The position numbers were made by a program, and so were the translations under genes. Of a DNA stretch of 37,500 nt, positions 19,801 to 30,431 are shown piece after piece; position 1 is the first letter of the stretch, and each line of letters starts with the position of its first letter. The stretch lies in NCBI RefSeq assembly GCF_008831285.2, contig NC_045140.1:242028-279527 (forward strand). The letters run 5' to 3'. The notes beneath the pieces are model-generated. The model did not search any database and was not told where the DNA came from. It saw only the letters and a list, made by a program, of their open reading frames with translations. Source of the stretch: Nymphaea colorata. Taxonomy: Eukaryota; Streptophyta; Magnoliopsida; Nymphaeales; Nymphaeaceae.

Positions 19801-21952
19801 GAATGCCCCAGTACTTGCTCTCCCTGATTTCTCTAAGGATTTCGTGATTGAGACAGATGCTAGTGACGTTGGCGTCGGTGCAGTTCTGAGCCAAGAGGGC
19901 CACCCAATTGCGTTTATGTCTAAAGCCCTCACAGAGCGGGCCAAACCCTTTTCCACCTATGAAAAGGAGCTTTTGGCAATAGTCTTAGCAGTAGACAAGT
20001 GGAGGCCCTATCTGATTGAGCGAAGATTTGTGGTGAGAACGGACCACAGCAGTTTGAGGTACATGGTAAAGCAACGCGTCTCGACTCCTATCCAGCAGAG
20101 ATGGTTAGCCAAACTCCTTGGCTACGATTTCACAATAGAGTACAAGAAGGGAACCGAAAACTCTGCTGCGGACTCCTTGTCACGCATGCCAGAGCAACTC
20201 AAAACTCTTTCTGTGATCGAGACCGATCTTTGGGATAGACTAACTCAGGAGCAAGATCAGGATCTAACTCTCAGGCTCCTCAAGCAGTCCATACGCCAGA
20301 ATCCAGAGTCTATTCCCCACTATTCGTTAAGAGGAGAAATACTCTGCAAGAAGAGACGAGCCTTTGTACCTAAGAACTCGCCTCTCAAGGTTGAACTACT
20401 CAAACATTTTCATGACTCGAGCATTGCTGGTCACGAAGGCATGGCTAAAACTATGGGGCGCATTAAGGCACAGTTTTGGTGGGAGGGAATGAAAGCAGAC
20501 GTGAGGGATTACGTGAAAGCCTGCCCTACCTGCCAACGTGAAAAATATGAGGCCATCAAGCCTCCAGGGCACTTGAACCCTTTGCCCATACCGGATAAGC
20601 CATGGGAAGATGTATCAATGGACTTCATTGATGCAATGCCCCGAGCTGAAGGGAAAGAGGCGGTGTTGGTCGTGGTAGATCGCTTAACCAAGTACAGCCA
20701 TTTTGTGGCCCTACCTAGAAACTACCATGGACCAATGGTTGCTAATGTTTACCAATATCACGTTGGAAAGCTGCATGGTATGCCCAAGACCATTGTCTGC
20801 GATCGGGACTCGATCTTCCTCAGTGCTTTTTGGAGGGTGTATATGAGAATGGCGGGTACAGTGATCAACTTTAGCACCGCCCATCATCCTCAAACAGATG
20901 GGCAGAGCGAAGTAGTCAACAGGACACTGGAGACCTATTTGAGGTGTTACGCCGGAGAGAGACCCAACACATGGGTCAAATATTTATCTTGGGCTGAGTG
21001 GTCCTATAACACCAGCCTCCATTCAGGAACCGGCATGACTCCCTATGAAGCCCTGTATGGTTGCCCGCCGAGTTATGTCCCGAGGTATGAGGTAGACACA
21101 GCAAGAGAAGATGAGGTCGATGTTGCCTTGAGAAACAGGGATGACATTCTAGCCACGCTCAAAAGAAACATCCAGAGGGCCCAGGCTAGAATGAAAAAGG
21201 CGCATGATAAGGGGCGTAGAGACAGAGAATTTGAGGTAGGCGACATGGTATGGTTAAAGAGGCTGCCCATGAAGCAGAAATCTTTGCTAGGACAGCCCTA
21301 TTCGAAGCTTCTGCCAAGATACTATGGGCCGTTTCGAGTTCTTCAGAAGATTGGTAAGGCAGCCTATCGCATAGCTTTGCCACCTACAGCCCTTGTCCAT
21401 CCAGTATTCCATGTCTCTCGGTTGAAGCCGCATCACGGGCCAGTACAAGAGCAAGAGGAACCATTACCCGATGTTAGCCAATGCCCCTATCGAATCCTAA
21501 AGCACCGATGGGTCACTAGAGATGGTAGAGCCCGCCACGAGGTTTTGATTGAATGGGAAGGAATCGATGGTGGTACCTCCTGGGAGTTGTTTGACAAGGT
21601 AAAATTCCAATTCCCTACAGGAGCTTGGGGACAAGCTCCATCTCAGGAGGGTGAATCTGATACGGGTCAACCTGCAGAGTGGCCTAGGGTAGCCACAGAT
21701 GTCGCTGAGAGCAGCCAAAGGGCGCGGGGCCAAGCCGCCCTTCATGCGATTAAGGCCCTACAAGGCCAAGATGACTCAAGGCTGAGTCAAAAGGAAGGCG
21801 TAGTGCAGCAGGTGCAGACCTTACAAACTGAACATGCTCAGCTTAGAATCGATGCCGAGGGAGGAGCGGGAGGAGAGGCAACGGCTCTAAGCGAGGCTCT
21901 TGAGGACCAAGGCGAAAGGGGTCAAGTCCGAGTCCGGTCTAGTCCAACCTAG
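16850..21952 (+). pseudogene. gag-pol: Gag-Pol polyprotein of element B, one in-frame stop
   Basis: A single frame of ~1,700 codons from ATG 16850 (MVKKKQ..., the upstream extension has only a TTG), broken once by TAG at 18131 (codon 428) where unit C has CAG. In order: N-terminal coiled-coil-like region; Gly/Asn/Pro-rich linker; Gag domain ~215-375; knuckle CFWCKEKWDPTHKC just after the stop; acidic linker. Then protease DSGA with Asp at ~519, RT, RNase H Asp ~1003, integrase D1258/D1318/E1354 (DD35E), GPF region and chromodomain ~1546-1590. The RT box reads FLDD (Asp 857-858) where A, C and D have FFDD. Next to it S-Q-S has become N-Q-C. Other changes against C include D-to-Y and E-to-V in integrase and G-to-E in RNase H. 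The final ~97 residues are encoded in the 3' LTR. Probably inactive as translated. Confidence 0.93.
21645..21657 (+). other. Polypurine tract of B
   Basis: AGGAGGGTGAATC abuts the LTR start TGATACGG. One T interrupts the purines. The tract lies inside the polyprotein frame. Confidence 0.82.
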
Positions 21953-22200
21953 GTCTTCGCTATACTCATGCACTTAGGGTCAGCCTAGGGCGAGCCTAGG
22001 CGAATTTCTGGTCTGAACCAAGGCCCACAGCGTGCGGGCTAAGGAGAGGACGAGTTAGGGTCGAGACACTAAGTCTCGAGTTCGAGTTTGCTTGCGTTTT
22101 CTTTGATTTTAGAGTGCGCATTTGCTTTGGTAATCAATTCCGTTTTGGATTTTGATTTTGGGTTGGATCAATTGTTTAGATCCGCTTTTTAATTCAGTAC

Positions 22201-22208
22201 TATAAATA
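22201..22208 (+). promoter_or_regulatory. TATA box of the middle LTR
   Basis: TATAAATA in the same context as the first LTR (CAGTACTATAAATATTTAGG). It could drive transcription of unit C. Confidence 0.72.
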
Positions 22209-22949
22209 TTTAGGATTCTTTTGGATCTGCATGCAAAAATTTGAGAATAGAAGTTCATTTGTCAAGTGCCTTTCTCTCTCCTCACGGCTTGATCTCTCTT
22301 TTCCCTTTGCGCAATTCTTCTACCCGCGCCTCTTGTCATTTCTCTTCTCTTGAACACATTTGGGAATGTCGGCAACCATGGCGAGATTTCTGAAGAAGAT
22401 CTTCAATCCAGCGGGTATTTCTTCTTTCTATGCCTAAATCTCTTTTCTCTTCGCATCCACTCGCCCAAGGAATCGACGGCTCGAAGACTCCTCTTGCTCC
22501 GGCGTGAAGAGCTCTCCACAAGACCACGGCTTACCCCAAGGGATCAGCAACGAACTAGTGCAGCCAACACTCCCCACCGTGAAGGCTTGAGGCTACTCGT
22601 TCCCGGGAAGGCTCGTCATCTTTTAGGCAACTAGAAGGTGAGGGCAGACGACCAAAGGCTTCCGATTTGAGAGGTTAGTGCATTCGTTTAAGAGTTGAAA
22701 TTGTGTAACGCCGTTGTATCGATTTGAGTTGAGATTCTGCCATTAAGGGGCTACTGATCTTCACGGTTTCAGCCAAGAGGATCACTGGTTCACTTAGGAA
22801 GAAGCTCTCCCTAAATCGGTTCTTACGAGTCACAAGGGAGACTCTTAGCCGATAGCAAGGATCTCGCAATTTCGAGGGTCTTTTCCTTCGATTTTCAAGT
22901 ATCATTTCATGTGTTAGTTTATGTTCTTGCGCCTGTTAGCTTGCTGTGT

Positions 22950-23030
22950 GAAAAAGTGAAAAACAGAAAGAAAAACAGAAAAAGAAAGAAAGAAAAGAGG
23001 CGAGAATTGAAAAAGAAAAAGAAAATTAGA
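22950..23030 (+). repeat. Purine-rich low-complexity tract in the middle LTR
   Basis: The A/G tract matching 14744-14825. It is a property of the LTR family, not an independent microsatellite. Confidence 0.8.
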
Positions 23031-24876
23031 ATCGCCCAAAAGAAAGAATCATGAATGTGGCAAGCTAAAGGCAATTCGGTTCAAATTAGTGTCTCGCCGG
23101 AATCTGAAATTCCCGGCCACTGCTGCTAACATTCCGGCCAGTTTTCTGGAATATCCGGTGAGCATTTGGGGGTAATCTCAGGCCGATCTCCAGCAGGCTC
23201 GATCTGCACTAGAATATCTCCAAGGATCTTGGTCGCATTTGGGGAGAAACCGCGTGTGGCGTGGAGGAGCTCCTAGGTGACGCCACCTAGCCGCCGGTGC
23301 ATTTGGTGAATCAGCCTCATTCCTACAAAAGAGGTAAGTGGATCTCCAGCTTGGGCCATTCGCCATCTCCACCCTACGCTTAGTCCATGTGGCAAGCATC
23401 GGGACACTTAGAGAGATCCTAGGATTGGAGTAGGAAGTGACGCACATTTGGTGGAGCACTAATTCGCCACCTCATAAAGTGATTTTCTAGAATAGGAATC
23501 CCAGCTAGATAAGTTAGGATATCCCCCAACTTCGTAGGAAAGCAGCCTCATCCAGTTGCCACTTGCCCCTCACTCAGCCTAGTCCCCACATTTGTTGTGC
23601 CACTCACCTAGACACCTCACCAACATCCCTAGCCTCTCTCCTACGTATTAGGGAGATAGCCCTTCTAGAACGCCACCTAGCCTAGAATCTTGGAGGACAA
23701 TCCTATCAAGGAATATTCTCCATATTCTTAGCCAACTCTACCCTACCCAATTACCCCGAGCTTACCCGAACTTACCAAGTTACCACTTGCCTTTCCATTT
23801 CCATTTTCTCATCTACCCTAAACCGAGCCACTCAAACCTACCCTAGCTACTTTGTAGGAACCCTCATTTGAGTCCCTTCCCTACACCCGGTCAACCTAAG
23901 ACTTTGACCGTAGGACCTACCTAGCCTACTCTACCTATGACCTAGCTCGCTGGCCAAACCTAGCCCGGGCCCACCTGGTCCCACCTGGTCCGAACCCACT
24001 CAGTCCAAGTCCCGCGCCTAGTTGGTTTCAACCTTAGCGCCAAGGAAGACCGCGGCATTGCTAGCCGCATCCTTGAAGTCTTTGGAACCGGCGGGCCTTG
24101 ATCCAACATATTCCGGCGACCTCCGGCCACCTCCGGTCACCTCTGCTCTTTTTCCGGCGACTCTCCGGCGTGGATTCCAGAAGGTCCCCCAGACATCCAG
24201 CAAGGCGTTGAAGTGCTCCTAGGCGATTCCGGCGGGGTGATCCTACTTCACGCGTCTCTTGGAGTGGCTTGTCTTCACGCCCGGCCTCTTCCTTTTGGAG
24301 TTCAGCTCTGCATCAGCCCCGTTCTTTCGTGTTGCTGATAGTCCTCGAGTGTGGAATCTCACCTCGAGGCTTTTGACTGCTTAGCCAAGCTAGCCTTGGC
24401 CGGTACACTCTACTCCTCTCTTTAGACACGCGGGAGGTAGCACTTATTTCTGCATTTTGCTTTCAGCCCGACCGTGAGGTCGTAGTTGTGCATAGAGGGA
24501 CCTCCGCGGCACTGCGCCAAGGACACGACCTCGTGCCAGCACTAGCCTCCTACGGGTGGGTGTGGTTTGTGCGTTTAGGCGTGGTTTGCATGGTTTGCTT
24601 GAGTGAGTTTGAGTGATTTTTAACAAATGTATCGCTTCCGCTTGTATTAGCCTCACATCTCTTAGATTTGTGTAGTAGGTTTTGCTTGGGTTTGGGTATA
24701 GCCTCTCTTGTATTCCGCTACCTATCCGGGATTTTCTAAGTCGGGGTCCTGTCCGACTGGGTAGTCTTTGTTTTAATTTGTCTAGGAAGTCTTCTGGTTG
24801 GTCCAAGGTGATCGTGGGGGTAGGCACGGCCGTTGGTTTCAGACTTAGGTCGGCCACGGGCAAGACCCTACCAATT

Positions 24877-24889
24877 TGGTATCAGAGCC
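24877..24889 (+). other. Primer binding site of C
   Basis: TGGTATCAGAGCC begins three bases after the middle LTR, with a better match to the initiator Met-tRNA complement than in B. Confidence 0.92.
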
Positions 24890-25052
24890 TCCTTGGAGCA
24901 GCAGCAAGCAAGTACAGTATCGGCATTTTGGATTTTATACAGGGTAGAGTACAGCTGGAATTCTTGTCAGTGTCAGAGTCAGTGGTTTTCAGCTAGTCGT
25001 GTGATTCTTTTAGACGTTTGGATTTCTGTTTTTTTTGGACTTAACCATCGCA

Positions 25053-28000
25053 ATGGTTAAGAAGAAGCAAGTCGTGCCCGAGGCACCAGATGTTGAGGCG
25101 GAGACCTCAGCCAATGAGGAACAGCCATCTACTGAGATGGAGGTATACGCGGTGGAAAGAATGGTTCACATCGAAAATGAGGTTCTGAAAATCCGCCACG
25201 AGATGAGCGACTACAAGAAACAACTTTCTAAGCTCAACGAGTTAGATGAGATCAAGGAGATGATGAGAGTCATGACGGCCAATCAAGAGGCCCTTAGGAG
25301 AAACAACCCGGATCCCCCACAGCCCCACGTTGATAAGGGCAAGGGCATACTCAATGGACCGCCCAATGTTGGTCCCAATCCCTTCCATTCGCAAGCCGGC
25401 CCTAGTAGACCACCACCCGGGGGGAATAACAGCAATAATGGAGGTTTCCAAGCACAGCCCACCAACCTCAACAACTATCACGGTGGGCATCATAACTCCT
25501 CGCCTGAGTGGGAGAACCGAGAGCCTTATGGACCCCAATCCAGCCAGTATAGGTCCAGATTTGGAGGCACACAGTGGGAGAATATTAATTCAGATCGTAG
25601 ATGGGGTGATAGAGGAGACCGTGAACCACCTTCTTGGGAGCCATATAGAGAGCGTCAGGCAGCGCCAAGAAACCAACCGAGGATTCCTATGGTTCGCATT
25701 GACTTCCCTAGATTCAATGGCAAGGAACCCTTAGATTGGATTTTTCAAGTGGAGGAGTACTTCACATGTCAGATGATTCCAGATGAAGAATGGCTTCAAA
25801 CGTCCATTCTACACTTCGATGGCGAAGCTAGGAGACGGTATCGTTGGCTCAAGCTCAAGGAGCCAGTCAATACGTGGGGAGAGTTCAAAGAAGCTCTCAT
25901 GCTCAGATTTGGTGAGTCTTCCTATGTAGATTACGACATCGCGTTGCGTAATCTAAGAAAAACCGCATCCGTTCAAGAATACCAAGCCAAGTTTGAGAAT
26001 TTAGCAAGCATGGTTGATTGGACGCCCAAGTCCCTCATTGCCGCATTTGTTGGAGGATTGAAGGAGGAAATTCAAATAGATATACGGGCTGAGCCTAACA
26101 CGGAGTTGCGGAAGTGCTTTGCCAAAGCACGTTCCATCGAGGATAGGCAAAGAAAGAAACAAGCCTTGTACCGACAATGGAGAAACCCGGAACCATCCGT
26201 GTGAGGGAGATCCCTCAACCGCAAAAACTCCTTCCAGCCCCTCCGCGTAAAGAAGAACCTAAACCCGCTTTCAAGGGTCGAGCACCTCCTGTACTAACTC
26301 GGGAAGAAAGAGAAGAGTTAATCAAGAACAAGCAGTGTTTCTGGTGTAAAGAGAAGTGGGACCCTACGCACTAGTGCAAGCACATTCGAGTCTACACGGT
26401 TTTGGATGGTGACGCCGACGATGAAGGGGAAGAAGACCAATCCCCTATGATCGAAGAAATAGAGGAATTGGAGGCCCGAGAAGAGCCTCAAGAGCAGGAA
26501 AGGCCACCTCCTGAGGGCGCTTGTCATACCATGACAGACCCTAACCGACCGGATGCTATGAGAGTTATAGGGCAAATTGGAAAGAGAAATGTTCTGGTTC
26601 TTTTGGATTCGGGGGCTACTCACAATTTCGTGGGTGACCACCTCGCTCAGGAATTGAAGTGTACCATCGAAGAGCACCCAACTCTTAAAGTACTGGTGGC
26701 CAATGGTGAGTGCCTCCCTTGCACTCGCAAGTGTGCAAACGTAGAGCTCGTGCTTCAGAAGATCCCTTATACAGTCGACTTGCTAGTTGTCCCTCTACCC
26801 AGCGTAGATATCATTCTTGGAGTCAAATGGCTCAAGACCTTAGGGCGAATTTGGTGGGACTTCTCTACCATGGAGATGTGCCTGCCTAAGGAGGGTGGAG
26901 GAAAGGAAGTAGTGCTAAGGGCAGTCGATCCTAATTTGGCACCCAAGGCAGCGCTAAAGGCTATAGCAGTCCAGAGACCAGCGGCTTGGTTAGTTTCAGT
27001 GGCAGAGGAAGTTGTCGCTCAAGAAGGATCAGAAGAGAGAGTACCCGAGCAGATTCAGAAAGTGTTGGATGAGTTCAAGGATATATTCGAAGAACCTAAA
27101 GGACTCCCTCCACCTCGATCATATGACCACAGGATAGTGTTGACCAACGACACAGAGCCGGTTAACGTACGCCCATACCGCTATGGGTACGCTCAAAAAT
27201 CAGAAATTGAGCGATTGGTCAAAGAAATGCGAGAAAGTAATATTATTCGGCCTAGTTCTAGTCCCTTCTCATCACCAGTCCTTCTCGTCAAGAAAAAGGA
27301 CAACACATGGAGATTCTGTGTGGATTACAGGGCCTTGAACGAAGCTACTGTCAAGGATAGGCATCCAATTCCTGTTATTGATGAACTCTTGGATGAACTA
27401 TCTGGAGCTCGCATATTCTCCAAGTTGGATCTCCGGTCAGGGTACCACCAAATTAGAATGTATGAGGAAGACATTTCAAAGATGGCATTTCGTACCCATG
27501 ACGGCCATTATGAGTTTTTGGTCATGCCGTTTGGACTTACGAACGCGCCCGCGACATTCCAACGATGTATGAATGACGTGTTTCGTCAGTTCCTGCGTGA
27601 CTTCGTGTTAGTCTTCTTTGATGACATTCTTGTGTACAGCCAGAGTATTGAACAGCATGTCGATCACCTTCGTACAGTGTTGAGAGTATTAAGGGAGAAT
27701 ACCCTATTCGCGAAAATGCCCAAATGCAGCTTTGGGCAGACTTCTATTGGGTATTTGGGTCACATCGTATCACATGAGGGGGTCAGAGCCGACCCTGAAA
27801 AACTCCAGGCCATGGAGCAATGGCCCTTGCCGAAGGACCCACGAGGCATGCGGGGATTTTTAGGCCTCACGGGGTACTATCGCAGATTTATCAAAGGCTA
27901 TGGTTTGATCGCTTCTCCCTTGACGCACATGTTAAAAAAGGGGGAGTATACATGGTCTGAGAAAGCAAGAGAGGCCTTTGTCAAACTCAAGGCCGTTATG

Positions 28001-30154
28001 ATGAATGCCCCAGTACTTGCTCTCCCTGATTTCTCTAAGGATTTCGTGATTGAGACAGATGCTAGTGACGTTGTCGTCGGTGCAGTTCTGAGCCAAGAGG
28101 GCCACCCAATTGCGTTTATGTCTAAAGCCCTCACAGAGCGGGCCAAACCCTTTTCCACCTATGAAAAGGAGCTTTTGGCAATAGTCTTAGCAGTAGACAA
28201 GTGGAGGCCCTATCTGATTGGGCGAAGATTTGTGGTGAGAACGGACCACAGCAGTTTGAGGTACATGGTAAAGCAACGCGTCTCGACTCCTATCCAGCAG
28301 AGATGGTTAGCCAAACTCCTTGGCTACGATTTCACGATAGAGTACAAGAAGGGAACCGAAAACTCTGCTGCGGACTCCTTGTCACGCATGCCAGAGCAAC
28401 TAAAAACTCTTTCTGTGATTGAGACCGACCTTTGGGATAGACTAACTCAGGAGCAAGATCAGGATCTAACTCTCAGGCTCCTCAAGCAGTCCATACGCCA
28501 GAATCCAGAGTCTATTCCCCACTATTCGTTAAGAGGAGAAATACTCTGCAAGAAGAGACGAGCCTGTGTACCTAAGAACTCGCCTCTCAAGGTTGAACTA
28601 CTCAAACATTTTCATGACTTGAGCATTGCTGGTCACGAAGGCATGGCTAAAACTATGGGGCGCATTAAGGCACAGTTTTGGTGGGAGGGAATGAAAGCAG
28701 ACGTGAGGGATTACGTGAAAGCCTGCCCTACCTGCCAACGTGAAAAATATGAGGCCATCAAGCCTCCAGGGCACTTGAACCCTTTGCCCATACCGGATAA
28801 GCCATGGGAAGATGTATCAATGGACTTCATTGATGCAATGCCCCGAGCTGAAGGGAAAGAGGCGGTGTTGGTCGTGGTAGATCGCTTAACCAAGTACAGC
28901 CATTTTGTGGCCCTACCTAGAAACTACCATGGACCAATGGTTGCTAATGTTTACCAAGATCACGTTGGAAAGCTGCATGGTATGCCCAAGACCATTGTCT
29001 GCGATCGGGACTCGATCTTCCTCAGTGCTTTTTGGAGGGAGTATATGAGAATGGCGGGTACAGTGATCAACTTTAGCACCGCCCATCATCCTCAAACAGA
29101 TGGGCAGAGCGAAGTAGTCAACAGGACACTGGAGACCTATTTGAGGTGTTACGCCGGAGAGAGACCCAACACATGGGTCAAATATTTATCTTGGGCTGAG
29201 TGGTCCTATAACACCAGCCTCCATTCAGGAACCGGCATGACTCCCTATGAAGCCCTGTATGGTTGCCCGCCGAGTTATGTCCCGAGGTATGAGGTAGACA
29301 CAGCAAGAGAAGATGAGGTCGATGTTGCCTTGAGAAACAGGGATGACATTCTAGCCACGCTCAAAAGAAACATCCAGAGGGCCCAGGCTAGAATGAAAAA
29401 GGCGCATGATAAGGGGCGTAGAGACAGAGAATTTGAGGTAGGCGACATGGTATGGTTAAAGAGGCTGCCCATGAAGCAGAAATCTTTGCTAGGACAGCCC
29501 TATTCGAAGCTTCTGCCAAGATACTATGGGCCGTTTCGAGTTCTTCAGAAGATTGGTAAGGCAGCCTATCGCATAGCTTTGCCACCTACAGCCCTTGTCC
29601 ATCCAGTATTCCATGTCTCTCGGTTGAAGCCGCATCACGGGCCAGTACCAGAGCAAGAGGAACCATTACCCGATGTTAGCCAACGCCCCTATCGAATCCT
29701 AAAGCACCGATGGGTCACTAGAGATGGTAGAGCCCGCCACGAGGTTTTGATTGAATGGGAAGGAATCGATGGTGGTACCTCCTGGGAGTTGTTTGACAAG
29801 GTAAAATTCCAATTCCCTACAGGAGCTTGGGGACAAGCTCCATCTCAGGAGGGTGGATCTGATACGGGTCAACCTGCAGAGTGGCCTAGGGTAGCCACAG
29901 ATGTCGCTGAGAGCAGCCAAAGGGCGCGGGGCCAAGCCGCCCTTCATGCGATTAAGGCCCTACAAGGCCAAGATGACTCAAGGCTGAGTCAAAAGGAAGG
30001 CGTAGTGCAGCAGGTGCAGACCTTACAAACTGAACATGCTCAGCTTAGAATCGATGCCGAGGGAGGAGCGGGAGGAGAGGCAACGGCTCTAAGCGAGGCT
30101 CTTGAGGACCAAGGCGAAAGGGGTCAAGTCCGAGTCCGGTCTAGTCCAACCTAG
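25053..30154 (+). pseudogene. gag-pol: Gag-Pol polyprotein of unit C, frameshift plus stop
   Basis: Homologous over its whole length to the B polyprotein, starting at the same ATG. A 1-nt deletion relative to B near 26186-26194 shifts the frame after the Gag domain and ends translation at 26204. The restored frame then meets TAG at 26372, inside the zinc knuckle (B has AAG), after which the frame is open to 30154. Protease DSGA, RT with FFDD, integrase DD35E, GPF and chromodomain are all present in the last 1,250 codons. Missense differences from B include a Val for Gly two residues from an RNase H catalytic Asp motif (DASDVVVG), T-to-M in RT (ISKMAF), S-to-P (KMPKCSF) and F-to-C and S-to-L near the integrase zinc finger. 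The last ~97 residues are encoded in the third LTR. Inactive as it stands. Confidence 0.93.
29847..29859 (+). other. Polypurine tract of C
   Basis: AGGAGGGTGGATC abuts the third LTR start at 29860. It differs from that of B by one A-to-G change. Confidence 0.82.
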
Positions 30155-30431
30155 GTCTTCGCTATACTCATGCACTTAGGGTCAGCCTAGGGCGAGCCTA
30201 GGCGAATTTCTGGTCTGAACCAAGGCCCACAGCGTGCGGGCTAAGGAGAGGACGAGTTAGGGTCGAGACACTAAGTCTCAAGTTCGAGTTTGCTTGCGTT
30301 TTCTTTGATTTTAGAGTGCGCATTTGCTTTGGTAATCAATTCCGTTTTGGATTTTGATTTTGGGTTGGATCAATTGTTTAAATCCGCTTTTTAATTCAGT
30401 ACTATAAATATTTAGGATTCTTTTGGATCTG
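29860..30431 (+). repeat. Third LTR of the B/C tandem, truncated to 572 nt
   Basis: Begins TGATACGG after the PPT and matches the middle LTR with only about two substitutions. It stops at GGATCTG (30431), where the other copies continue with CATGCAAA. It keeps U3 and the TATA box (30403-30410) but loses essentially all of R-U5. The break is ~28 nt past the TATA start, near the expected transcription start. The following sequence is inverted element D. Confidence 0.95.

Larger units (their letters stand above)
13454..24873 (+). mobile_element. Element B: second chromovirus family, full-length
   Basis: The order is LTR 13454-16670, PBS 16674, a single gag-pol frame 16850-21952, PPT 21645 and LTR 21658-24873. 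LTR ends are TGATACGG...CCTACCA. Its proteins are clearly related to element A (same domain order and chromodomain), but most of the LTR sequence is different, so it is a separate family. Its right LTR is also the left LTR of unit C. The left flank is rDNA spacer. LTR-to-LTR differences are about a dozen substitutions plus two small indels in 3.2 kb by eye, implying a young insertion or recent LTR recombination. Confidence 0.95.
21658..24873 (+). repeat. Middle LTR shared by units B and C
   Basis: 3216 nt, serving as the 3' LTR of B and the 5' LTR of C. A PPT precedes it and a PBS follows it (24877). The first 295 nt encode the end of the B polyprotein. TATA box 22201-22208, purine tract 22950-23030, paired hairpins 24343-24400 (first stem one pair shorter because of an A-to-C change). 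Confidence 0.96.
21658..30431 (+). mobile_element. Unit C: second internal copy of the B family, right LTR truncated
   Basis: Shares the LTR 21658-24873 with B. It has its own PBS (24877), gag-pol (25053-30154) and PPT (29847), and the first 572 nt of a third LTR (29860-30431). Internal sequence is about 99% identical to B by eye. Such LTR-internal-LTR-internal-LTR arrays usually arise by unequal recombination between LTRs of near-identical copies. Confidence 0.93.
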
